Below are positions 16,735 through 24,610 of a stretch of 57,095 bases of DNA, piece after piece. The translations under genes were made by a program, and so were the position numbers. Within the stretch, counting starts at the first letter, position 1. Each line of letters begins with the position of its first letter. Source of the DNA: Planctomycetota bacterium (GTDB taxonomy: Bacteria; Planctomycetota; UBA1135; UBA2386); the NCBI GenBank assembly GCA_021776805.1, contig JAJFFD010000165.1, forward strand, positions 1-57,095, written 5' to 3'. The notes under the pieces were generated by a model that was not told where the DNA came from, did not search any database, and was given only the letters and a program-made list of their open reading frames with translations.

Positions 16735-16750
16735 TGGGCCGGCACTTCCT

Positions 16751-16778
16751 GGAATCCTGCCCTTCGCGGCAGGATTCC
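16751..16778. terminator. Perfect 11-bp hairpin between convergent genes
   Basis: GGAATCCTGCC (16751-16761), loop CTTCGC, GGCAGGATTCC (16768-16778). It lies in the 55-bp gap between the di-haem protein gene and the oppositely oriented glycosyltransferase, so it may stop transcription from both sides. No U tract follows on either strand. Confidence 0.55.
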
Positions 16779-16789
16779 GGGGAGCTCTC

Positions 16790-18046
16790 TCAGGCTCCGC
16801 GATAGCGCTTCTCTGCGGCGGCAAAGAGCTTGTCCGCAGAACTGCGATCGGGCATAGCGGTCTTTGCTAGAGCTGGCCCGGTGAGCAGCGCCGCGTAGCT
16901 GCTCAGCAACTGCGCCGCCGCTTCCGCCCCAGTCAGGACCTGCGCCTTCTGCGGGCGCGCCAAGGATGCCAGCTTGGCCTCGTCGAGGAGAAGCATGGCC
17001 AGGGCACCAGGATCTGCGGCGGCGAAGAAGACGGTGGACTCCGCCTGAGCGTGCTCACGATAGGCCGGCAGGTCGGCCGCGATCACCGGCAGCCCCAGGC
17101 ATTGAGCTTCGTCCAGGACCAGTCCGTAGGACTCATGCACCATGGAGGGCAGGATGGCGTAGTCCGCCCGCATCTGGCTCAACTTCTCAGCGCTGAAGGC
17201 ACCAAGAAAGTTCACCTTCGCGATCCCGGCCTGCAACTGCAGCTCGCGGGCATGGGTCGGATCATGCGCTTCTCCGAGGACATCCAGGGACCACTCGCCA
17301 CCGATGGAGTTGAGAGCATCCAGCACCATGCCCAAACCCTTCTGCGGATAGATGCTCCCCCAGAAAAGCAGGCGCTTGCCAGGGCTTGCATCCCGCGCCA
17401 ACTGCGCCTTGGGCGCCGCGAGCATGGGCGGAGGCAGGACCTGAAACTCACCAATTTCAGCCCCCGCAAGCTCCGCCAAACCTCGAGCATGCGCCGCCGA
17501 GGGCGCGAAGCGAAGATCAGCCGCCGCCAACTCCTGCAAGAAGTCCGCACGCAGGAAGGCGAAAGCCTCCGCACGCTCCGCCTCGCTCATGCCCATGGTC
17601 GCTGGCGCTGCCTCTGCCAGGTCCTCACCGATCTCGCGCAGAGGGCGGCCCAGCACCGAGAAGTAGTCGTGGCAAGTCACCACAGTCCGACATCCCTTGG
17701 CTCTGGCAATACGCAGGAGGTCCGAACTCAAGCGCAACCAATGATGGACATGAACCAGGTCCGGCTGCAACTCGTCGAGAAGCTTTGCAAAACGCGCACT
17801 CAGCGCCGGCGAGTAAGCCTTGTCCCAGTTCTCGAAGTAGAGATCCTCGCGCCGAATGCGCAGCAGACGCAGACCCTCGAGAGACTCCTCGCTGAGCTGC
17901 GAAGCACTACCACGCTGCATGGATCCGGCCAGCACTGTCAAGTCATGACCTTCAGCCTGCATGGCCCGCGCCAGGGCTTCGACCGCCGACTCAGTGCCAC
18001 CACGCAATTCCGGAGGAAAACCGTGCAGGACCTGAAGGATCTTCAT
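16790..18046 (-). CDS. Glycosyltransferase family 4
   Basis: The 418-residue protein starts at ATG 18046, overlapping the stop of the preceding gene by 4 bp; a longer frame to 18136 would run deep into that gene. The GT-B fold is clear: MKILQVLHGFPPELRGGTES donor-independent N-domain, DLVHVHHWLRLSSD, VVTCHDYF, then the C-domain LLFWGSIYPQKGLGMVLDAL and the nucleotide-sugar motif EVHESYGLVLDE variant (VHESYGLVLDEAQ), and GLPVIAADLPAYREH. It would use an activated sugar to extend a glycan at the cytoplasmic face of the membrane. It is the last of three glycosyltransferase genes in this operon; sugar identity is unknown. Confidence 0.9.
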   Translation of the reverse strand: MKILQVLHGFPPELRGGTESAVEALARAMQAEGHDLTVLAGSMQRGSASQLSEESLEGLRLLRIRREDLYFENWDKAYSPALSARFAKLLDELQPDLVHVHHWLRLSSDLLRIARAKGCRTVVTCHDYFSVLGRPLREIGEDLAEAAPATMGMSEAERAEAFAFLRADFLQELAAADLRFAPSAAHARGLAELAGAEIGEFQVLPPPMLAAPKAQLARDASPGKRLLFWGSIYPQKGLGMVLDALNSIGGEWSLDVLGEAHDPTHARELQLQAGIAKVNFLGAFSAEKLSQMRADYAILPSMVHESYGLVLDEAQCLGLPVIAADLPAYREHAQAESTVFFAAADPGALAMLLLDEAKLASLARPQKAQVLTGAEAAAQLLSSYAALLTGPALAKTAMPDRSSADKLFAAAEKRYRGA

Positions 18047-18966
18047 GACTTGGCTCCGGGCACAAAGCGCTCGACAACTCGGGCGTCGAGTTTTCTGCCG
18101 AGCAGGCCGGCACAGATGCCACGGGCCTTCGCCCATGAGGCGGCGACTTCTCCGCTCAACAGTGTAAAGGGCCAGAGCAGAAGATCGTAGATCAGAAAGG
18201 CCGCCCAGGTTTTTGCGCCCCCGTGCCGGCGCAGAAGGCGAAGGGAGTTCACAGCACTCATGTACTTGCGCAGGGGAGTGCGCCCCCCGCCCGAGGACAG
18301 GCTCGCCGCATGCACCACTCGCACCCAGGGCAGCCAGAGCACCTGCTTGCCCTTCTCCTTGATGCGCAAGCCCAAGTCCACGTCCTCTACATACATGAAG
18401 TAGTTTTCGTCCAGCCCACCGAGTTCACGCAGGTCTGCCATGCGATAGAGAGCGCAGGCACCGGGCATGAAGTCCACCGCCTCCGGACCAGCATCCTCCG
18501 GGCTCGCTTCGCCACCCTGGCCGCAGAGCCAGAGAGCATTGGGATGAAAGCCGACGCGCCCACCCTGGCTCCAGACCTTGCCCTGACCATCCAAGATCGT
18601 CGGACCTACGCAGCTCAGACTGGCATCGTTGTCCAGGACCTGAACCAGGGGCTGGAGAAAGCCCGCCGGCAGCCGCATGTCGTTGTTGAGGAAGAGCAGG
18701 TAATCCGCCCCCTGGGTCTCCGCCCAGGCGATGCCGCGATTCATGGCCGCGCAGTAGCCCAGGTTCTCCGCGAAGACCTGCAACTCTTCTGCGGCGATCG
18801 CCGCGCGGAGAACTTCTGCCGAGTCGTCTCCCGAGCCATTGTCCATGACCAGGACTGCCAGCTCCGGATAGCCCACCGACCGCAGGTCCTCCAGGACCTG
18901 CACCGTCGCCGCCGACTGCCGCCAATTGAGCAGGGCCACCGCCACCTTGCTGTTTGCACTAGGCAA
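18043..18966 (-). CDS. Glycosyltransferase family 2 (rhamnosyltransferase-like)
   Basis: The 307-residue GT-A enzyme has the N-terminal VALLNWRQSAATVQVLEDL block, VLVMDNGSGDDSAEVL, and NLGYCAAMNRGIAWAE. The metal-binding motif is LFLNNDMRLP, and the acceptor region has FMPGACALYR and LDENYFMYVEDVDLGLRI. This pattern is typical of rhamnosyltransferase-like GT2 proteins that build O-antigen or exopolysaccharide. It overlaps the upstream GT2 gene by 8 bp and the downstream GT4 gene by 4 bp, so all three are translationally coupled. The transferred sugar cannot be deduced. Confidence 0.9.
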   Translation of the reverse strand: MPSANSKVAVALLNWRQSAATVQVLEDLRSVGYPELAVLVMDNGSGDDSAEVLRAAIAAEELQVFAENLGYCAAMNRGIAWAETQGADYLLFLNNDMRLPAGFLQPLVQVLDNDASLSCVGPTILDGQGKVWSQGGRVGFHPNALWLCGQGGEASPEDAGPEAVDFMPGACALYRMADLRELGGLDENYFMYVEDVDLGLRIKEKGKQVLWLPWVRVVHAASLSSGGGRTPLRKYMSAVNSLRLLRRHGGAKTWAAFLIYDLLLWPFTLLSGEVAASWAKARGICAGLLGRKLDARVVERFVPGAKS

Positions 18967-20089
18967 GAACTGTCCTCATGAGCCGCCAGTATGCGGCGAA
19001 GAAGCCATCCATGCAGCGACGGAAAAGGGCCGCGGCGCCACGATCTGCCAGACCGGGGTTGAGAGTCAGAGCATCGGCCACGAGCAGCTCTCGATCGGGA
19101 ACCCGACGCAGTTCGCGCAAGCTCCGCTGGCGAGCCCGGGCTGAGGGCAGACCGCGCAGAGCCGCAAACATGCCCTTGAAGGGCGCGAGCGCGTGCCCGC
19201 GCAGGATGGCAAAGAGCAGATAGACCAGGGCGTAGAGGCCCTGGGCAGGCAGACTCAGGATCAGCGTTCGCGTACTCAGGCAGGCCAGGAGCATCAAGCA
19301 ACGATTGCGGCTGTGCAGGTAGACCCGCCGCGCCGAGTAATCCCCAGCCGCGTCTCGCCGCGAAAGCCCGGCGGTTCCCCCACCGTGGAGACAGTGGGCA
19401 GAGGCCGCAAGTCGAATGCGATAGCCCGCCGCCCGGAGACGGAAAGAGAACTCGTTGTCCTCGTAGAGGATGAACAGGGGCTCATAGAAGCCACCGACCT
19501 GCCGATAGACCGAGCGCCGAGTCAAGAAGCAGAGAGCGATGCCCGCACCCAGGTCCCGATCCTCGGGACTGACTTCCGCCAAGGGCCGAAACCAGTGATG
19601 CAGGACGAGCATCCCCAGGTAGTGAACGTCCCCGCCATCGTAGTGAACGATCTCCGGGCGATCCGCCAGCAGGCTCCGCGCCTGCACCATGGCGATCTTC
19701 TCGTCCTCGGCCATGACCTGAGACATACTGGCCAGGGCCCCCGGACTCATGACCACGTCATTGTCCAGCAGCAGGCAGTTCTCATGGCTCGCCGCTGCCA
19801 GCCCCAGGTTTCTCGCTCGCGCTGGCCCCGCGTTCTCTCCGGTGTCGAGGACCTGCACCGCAGGAAAGCGCGCGGCGACGAATTCGCGGGAACCGTCCTC
19901 GCTGTGGTTGTCGACCAGGATGATCTCGGCCGGTGCGGGCTCCTGGGCGGCCAGCGCCGCGATGCAATCCTCGAGGTACTCGCGTCCGTTCCAGTTGATG
20001 ACGATGGCGCTGATCAACAAGGCGAAGCCATGATGACGAGATGCGCCGGGATTTTCCTGGTCCGGAATCCCTGAGCCCGCATTATCCAT
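18959..20089 (-). CDS. Glycosyltransferase family 2 with C-terminal membrane segment
   Basis: The 376-residue protein has the GT2 blocks SAIVINWNGREYLEDCIAAL, IILVDNHSEDGSREFV, ENAGPARARNLGLAAA and metal-binding LLDNDVVMSPG. The acceptor-side block GGFYEPLFILYEDNEFSFRL follows. A hydrophobic stretch (LSLPAQGLYALVYLLFAIL, about residues 285-305) suggests membrane association. The annotated ATG gives about 27 residues before the first strand; no better start is visible. It is the first gene of the three-gene glycosyltransferase operon and diverges from the DUF1611 gene with only 24 bp between start codons, so the two promoters must overlap or lie inside the coding regions. Confidence 0.88.
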   Translation of the reverse strand: MDNAGSGIPDQENPGASRHHGFALLISAIVINWNGREYLEDCIAALAAQEPAPAEIILVDNHSEDGSREFVAARFPAVQVLDTGENAGPARARNLGLAAASHENCLLLDNDVVMSPGALASMSQVMAEDEKIAMVQARSLLADRPEIVHYDGGDVHYLGMLVLHHWFRPLAEVSPEDRDLGAGIALCFLTRRSVYRQVGGFYEPLFILYEDNEFSFRLRAAGYRIRLAASAHCLHGGGTAGLSRRDAAGDYSARRVYLHSRNRCLMLLACLSTRTLILSLPAQGLYALVYLLFAILRGHALAPFKGMFAALRGLPSARARQRSLRELRRVPDRELLVADALTLNPGLADRGAAALFRRCMDGFFAAYWRLMRTVLA

Positions 20090-20113
20090 CCAAACCCAGG
20101 ACGCTTCGCTGCC

Positions 20114-21130
20114 ATGAGCATCGCCGAGATACGCAAGCCCTACCTGCTCTTCCTCGGAGACACAGAGGACGAACTCAGCGCCAAGACCGCCCGCGGCATC
20201 GCCATTTGGCGGCCCGAATCAGCCCTAGGCGAGCTTCGCCTCTCTGATCGAACGGTCTCACTGGGCTTGCAGAACATGAGCTTGGAGGAGGGGCTGGCAG
20301 CCGGGGCGAAGACCATGGTGCTCGGGGTGGCCAACCGTGGCGGCATCATGGACGAAGCCTGGCTGCAGACCTTCCGCAAAGCCCTCGATCTGGGACTGGA
20401 CCTGGCCTCGGGCATGCATCAGCGTCTGGCAGATCTGCCGGGCCTCGCCGATCAGGCAGCTTCCCTGAGGAGACAGCTGCACGATGTGCGTCATGTCCGG
20501 GGCAGTCTCCGCGTTGGCAATGGCGAGCCGCGCAGCGGCCGGCGCATTCTAACCGTGGGCAGCGACTGCTCCTCCGGGAAGATGTTCACCGCCTTGGCAG
20601 TCGAGAAGGAGATGCGTAGGCGTGGGATCAAGGCTCGGTTCCGTGCCACCGGACAGTCCGGAATCCTCATCGCCGGTGAGGGCATCGCCGTGGATGCGGT
20701 CGTCGCCGACTTCATCTCCGGTGCCATCGAAGAACTCTGCCCAGCAAATGAACCTGATCACTGGGACGTGATCGAGGGCCAGGGCTCTCTCTTCCACCCA
20801 TCCTACGCCGGCGTGAGTCTGGGACTTCTGCACGGTGCCCAGGCACAGGTTCTGATCCTCTGCCACGAACCGACCCGCGAACACATGCGCGGCTTGCCCG
20901 GGCAAGCAATCCCCGACCTCCTCGACTGCATCGAAGCCAATGAACGCGCCGCCAAGGTGACCTCTCCGAAGGCCAAGGTTTACGGCCTGGCAATCAATAC
21001 CAGCGGACTGAGTGCAGAAGCTGCCAGCGAGTACCTGGCAAGCACAGAGGAGCGTTGCTCCTTGCCCTGTGCCGACCCCATGCGCCAGGGCTGCGGGCGC
21101 ATCATCGACCATATTCTTGCCCATGGCTGA
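20114..21130 (+). CDS. DUF1611 family protein (DgcN-type)
   Basis: The 338-residue protein is a full-length DUF1611 protein. An N-terminal Rossmann-like domain ends in LGVANRGGIMDEAW. The C-terminal P-loop domain has RILTVGSDCSSGKMFTALAV, the typical CSSGK Walker A of the family, then FRATGQSGILIAGEGIAVD, DVIEGQGSLFHPSYAGVSL and LCHEPTREHMRG. Members called DgcN have been reported to N-acetylate D-glutamate, working with an enolase-superfamily partner (DgcA) that interconverts N-acetyl-D/L-glutamate. The next gene is such a partner and overlaps by 8 bp, so the assignment rests on both family and context. Confidence 0.85.
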   Translation: MSIAEIRKPYLLFLGDTEDELSAKTARGIAIWRPESALGELRLSDRTVSLGLQNMSLEEGLAAGAKTMVLGVANRGGIMDEAWLQTFRKALDLGLDLASGMHQRLADLPGLADQAASLRRQLHDVRHVRGSLRVGNGEPRSGRRILTVGSDCSSGKMFTALAVEKEMRRRGIKARFRATGQSGILIAGEGIAVDAVVADFISGAIEELCPANEPDHWDVIEGQGSLFHPSYAGVSLGLLHGAQAQVLILCHEPTREHMRGLPGQAIPDLLDCIEANERAAKVTSPKAKVYGLAINTSGLSAEAASEYLASTEERCSLPCADPMRQGCGRIIDHILAHG

Positions 21131-22115
21131 CCCCGCCATTCGCCTGCATGTTCAGGAGGAAGTCTGGCCTCTCGCCAAGACCTTCACCATCTCGCGGGGC
21201 AGTCGAGAGGAGAGTCGCGTAGTCCTGCTGGAAATCGAGGCAGGAGAACTGCGCGGTCGCGCTGAGTGCGTGCCCTACCCCCACTATGGCGAGAGCGTCG
21301 AGGGCGTCATCGCTCAGATCCGTGATCTCGAAGGCAAGATTGCCGGCGGGCTCAGCCGCCTCGAGCTCGCTGAGATCCTCCCACCTGGAGCGGCGCGCAA
21401 CGCCATCGACTGTGCGCTCTGGGATCTGGAGGCCAAGCGCCTCGGACGTCGGGTCTGGGATCTCGCCGGCCTGTCCGAACCATGCGCTTGCGTTTGCGCC
21501 GAGACCATCGGCATCGACAGTCCTGATTCCATGGCCGCCGCTGCCGAAGAGCTCGCCTCCCGACCACTTCTCAAGGTGAAACTCGATGCAGAGCAGGTCA
21601 GTGAACGCCTGCGCGCGGTGCGCGCCGCCGCCCCCAACTCCCGCATCGTGGTCGACGCCAACGAGGCTTGGGACGCAAAGCTCCTCCTCGAGTTGGCTCG
21701 CGAATTGGTCGACTTGAAGATCGAGATGGTCGAGCAACCCCTGGCAGCCGGAAAGGACGCGAAGCTCGCGGACATCGAATACCCCATTCCCCTCTGCGCC
21801 GACGAATCTCTGCACAGCCGCGAGCAACTCGCCGAACTGCAGGGTCGCTATCAGATGATCAACATCAAGCTCGACAAGGCCGGCGGTCTCAGTGAGGCAC
21901 TTGCACTGGCGGAAGCCGCACGCGAACGGGGCATGTCCCTGATGGTCGGCTGCATGGTGGGAACTTCCTTGGCGATGGCGCCAGCAACTCTGATTGCACC
22001 CATGGCCAAGGTGGTGGATCTGGACGGGCCGCTTCTCCTGGCGAGCGACCGTGAGGGCGGGCTGGATTTCAGCGCAGGCATGATCCGCCCGCCGCGGGTC
22101 GAGTTTTGGGGTTAG
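21123..22115 (+). CDS. Enolase-superfamily epimerase (DgcA-type / dipeptide epimerase-like)
   Basis: The 330-residue protein begins at ATG 21123, overlapping the DUF1611 gene by 8 bp; the longest frame (21012) would extend into that gene. It has the muconate-lactonizing-enzyme subgroup layout. An N-terminal capping domain (ESRVVLLEIEAGELRGRAE) comes first, then barrel strands with the KxK acid/base motif (LLKVKLD), metal ligands VVDANEAW, VEQPLA and CADESLH, and the second lysine NIKLDKAGG. The substrate-side loop is GCMVGTSLAMAP. Dipeptide (L-Ala-D/L-Glu) epimerases look the same by eye; pairing with DUF1611 favours N-acetyl-glutamate racemase. Either way it points to recycling or catabolism of D-glutamate from peptidoglycan. 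Confidence 0.85.
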   Translation: MADPAIRLHVQEEVWPLAKTFTISRGSREESRVVLLEIEAGELRGRAECVPYPHYGESVEGVIAQIRDLEGKIAGGLSRLELAEILPPGAARNAIDCALWDLEAKRLGRRVWDLAGLSEPCACVCAETIGIDSPDSMAAAAEELASRPLLKVKLDAEQVSERLRAVRAAAPNSRIVVDANEAWDAKLLLELARELVDLKIEMVEQPLAAGKDAKLADIEYPIPLCADESLHSREQLAELQGRYQMINIKLDKAGGLSEALALAEAARERGMSLMVGCMVGTSLAMAPATLIAPMAKVVDLDGPLLLASDREGGLDFSAGMIRPPRVEFWG

Positions 22116-22134
22116 GGGGCTACTGCCATCCCCC
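22115..22134. terminator. Hairpin spanning convergent stop codons
   Basis: GGGGG (22115-22119) pairs with CCCCC (22130-22134) around CTACTGCCAT. The TAG of the epimerase gene (22113-22115) and the TAG of the opposing hydrolase gene (22120-22122) sit at or in it. The genes are separated by 4 bp. Confidence 0.4.
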
Positions 22135-24528
22135 GAGGAAGATCTCGTAGGTATCCGTCGAGGTCAGACCCAGAGCATTCGCCCCTGGATCGACCACCGC
22201 AGCTTGGGCAAAAAGAACATCGCCGACCAGCTCGGGCACATCCGGAATCACCCAGGGAATCACTGCCTCACCGGCAGCATTGGTTGCTCCAGCCAAGATC
22301 CGCAGGGGCTTCAGGCGGAGACTGCAACCAGGCATGCCAATCGGATCCAGAGCGATGAAGTCGGGCTGAAGGCCGACGAAGACCACCGCCGGCTGCATGG
22401 ACTGAGCATTGTCGATGTTGAAGGACATGGCCTGCCCCGGATCCCAGGTGCCGGCGATGTCGAATCCGGCCTTGCCCAACGGGCCACGGCAACCACCGCC
22501 GAGATTGGCGGCAAAGCCCTTCGAGTAGGTCTTGAAGGGTGGCAGGTCAACGCTGGGAAAGAGATCGTGATTTGGCCAGATCGAGATTGTGTTGGCGATG
22601 TCGCTGAGCTGCTCCCCGTGCACATTGCCGAAGAGATTGTTCTGATCCCCGTTGGTGAAGAAGACGAAGGACAGGCCATCCATGCGCTTGGCAACGAAGG
22701 AAGTCGTACCGATGAGCCGACCGTTGTGGTGGGCCATATTCACAGTTCCTCCCTTGCCATCATCAACGGACTTGCGGAACCAGCCGCGCATGGTGCCATT
22801 GAAGTTGGGATCGTCGGTCCACATGTTGTTGGTCTCGGTCTGCCCCAGGATCGGATTGGCAGCGCCCAGATCGAAGGCGGCGAGGATCTTGGCGAAGTCC
22901 GCAGCCGCCATCACCCAGCCACCGTGTGAATCCATGTTCTGCTCGTTCAGCCAGCCATACTGGTTGCTGAGCCAGGGCCTACTGTCGTCGAAGGGGCTGC
23001 GGTTGATACCTGGTGTGTAGACATGGTAGAGCACCTCGTTGGGCAGGAGTTCCGGCCAGAGGGAGCCACCCAACTGCGCGCGGGTAATGCCCAGGGGAGT
23101 GAAGATGTTGCGCTGGACGATGGTGCCGTAGGGGATGCCGTTGTAGCGATTCTCCAGAATCTGACCGAGAACGCTGAAGCCAAAGTTGCTGTACTGAGAA
23201 TCCGAATAGGGCACGAAATCCAGTGCCTGGGTGTCGATCATGAAGTCGAAGATGTCCGTCTTGTCGATCGGCAGAGAGATTCCCAGGGCATCAGCGATGT
23301 TCTTGTCCTGGCCAACCATCGGATCTGGACTCACATTGCGATTCCATCCGCCCTGGTGCGTGAGCAGGGCGTGGACATCGATCAGGCCAACGTTGCCATC
23401 TGCTGGCGTGTTGCCGAAGAAGTTCATCATCGGATCCGTCGGATTGAGCAAAACGCCCGGATTCTCGAAGGCCTGGTGGACGGCGATGCTGGTGATCGGC
23501 TTGGTGCAGGAAGCAACAGCGAAGCGATCGGTGGGCTGCGTAATCGGATAGCCCTTGGGGGCCAGGGTGTAGCCGCGGGCATAGACAAGCCGACAATCCT
23601 TGACGATCGCCAGGCTCGCCGCCGGAATGTCGTTGGCAGACATCCAGTTTTGCGCCCAAGCATCGAATGGTGACATCATCGGCAGACCCATGCCAGTCGC
23701 GGTCCACTGCTTGGCTAGAGGAACATCGCTGGCTGCCCAGGCAGCGGCGAAGCGCGTGCCACTACCGCTGCCCGATGCTTGCACCGTGATCGGATACCAG
23801 TTGGACAGGGCATACAGGTCCGTAAAGTCCTGGTACTCCTGCCCAGTCATGTCGTGGTGCGCTACCCAGCTGCCGATGTTGCTGCTGCGCCAGACGGAGA
23901 CATAGCGGTCATCGTCGTTGAAGCCGATGAGGAAGGGCCAGTTGTGACCTTCGGACCAGGCATCGAAGTGTTCCTGGAAGTTCGAGTCGCTGGTAGCAAC
24001 GGAAACCCCTTGCCCATCATCCACCGGTCCGAAGCCGACGATGTAACGTGGGCTCGCCCCCGTGTTGTAGATGTCCACCGCGGTGACCTTCTGACCCAAG
24101 GCGCGAGCAGCCGTACGTGCTGCCCAAAACTGGGGCTCGGTGAGGCCATGCGCGGCAGATCCGGGAGCATTGGTCAACTCATAGACTCCAGCAAAGCGCG
24201 GATCACCGCTGCTACCGGTGGCAGTCAAGATTCGCGGCCGGTAGCCCTGCGGCCACCAGGTATCCACAAAGGCCTGGTACTCCGGGCCGGTGAGACCATG
24301 GAATCCGGCAAAGTCGGGTCCAGCTCGATTGATCCACACCGCTGCATAGCGGGGATCGCCGGTACTACCGTAGATCGACAGGGCGATCATGCGATAGCCC
24401 TGCGCACTCCAGTTGTCGAAATGGGCTTGATGCTCGACGCCGGTGGCACCGTGGTAGGCCTCCACCTGGGCAGCAAGGGGCAGCGAGGAGAAGACAAGAC
24501 TCAGACAGAGAGAGCGGAGAATGCACAT
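22120..24528 (-). CDS. Secreted beta-lactamase-fold serine hydrolase with polyglycine-hydrolase-like repeats (copy 2)
   Basis: The 802-residue protein has a signal peptide (LCLSLVFSSLPLAAQ). Residues 20-290 contain five repeats of about 50 residues, each with an HG-T-x-E-(Y/H)Q helix, a GYR strand and a DPRYAAVW-type strand. This is the repeat type known from fungal polyglycine hydrolases. Residues 300-700 form a class C beta-lactamase/DD-peptidase-like domain: catalytic SCTK at 340-343, YSN motif, and HHNGRLIGTTS in place of KTG. The last 90 residues are a small beta-rich tail (LFAQAAVVDPGANALGLTS) seen here in both copies. A secreted peptidase, esterase or cell-wall-active enzyme is inferred. 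It is a paralogue of the upstream gene, 82 bp away. Confidence 0.8.
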   Translation of the reverse strand: MCILRSLCLSLVFSSLPLAAQVEAYHGATGVEHQAHFDNWSAQGYRMIALSIYGSTGDPRYAAVWINRAGPDFAGFHGLTGPEYQAFVDTWWPQGYRPRILTATGSSGDPRFAGVYELTNAPGSAAHGLTEPQFWAARTAARALGQKVTAVDIYNTGASPRYIVGFGPVDDGQGVSVATSDSNFQEHFDAWSEGHNWPFLIGFNDDDRYVSVWRSSNIGSWVAHHDMTGQEYQDFTDLYALSNWYPITVQASGSGSGTRFAAAWAASDVPLAKQWTATGMGLPMMSPFDAWAQNWMSANDIPAASLAIVKDCRLVYARGYTLAPKGYPITQPTDRFAVASCTKPITSIAVHQAFENPGVLLNPTDPMMNFFGNTPADGNVGLIDVHALLTHQGGWNRNVSPDPMVGQDKNIADALGISLPIDKTDIFDFMIDTQALDFVPYSDSQYSNFGFSVLGQILENRYNGIPYGTIVQRNIFTPLGITRAQLGGSLWPELLPNEVLYHVYTPGINRSPFDDSRPWLSNQYGWLNEQNMDSHGGWVMAAADFAKILAAFDLGAANPILGQTETNNMWTDDPNFNGTMRGWFRKSVDDGKGGTVNMAHHNGRLIGTTSFVAKRMDGLSFVFFTNGDQNNLFGNVHGEQLSDIANTISIWPNHDLFPSVDLPPFKTYSKGFAANLGGGCRGPLGKAGFDIAGTWDPGQAMSFNIDNAQSMQPAVVFVGLQPDFIALDPIGMPGCSLRLKPLRILAGATNAAGEAVIPWVIPDVPELVGDVLFAQAAVVDPGANALGLTSTDTYEIFLGGWQ

Positions 24529-24610
24529 AAGAGCCTCTTGAGGTTCACTTGGTAGTCTAGTCGTTCTGGAGACGGGTGCTGGGTTGAGTTCGAACTCCCC
24601 ATGCCAACCA

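Noticed and set aside
17051..18190. 379-codon plus-strand frame in the first glycosyltransferase operon
   Set aside because: Antisense shadow of the GT4 gene, with no recognisable motif.
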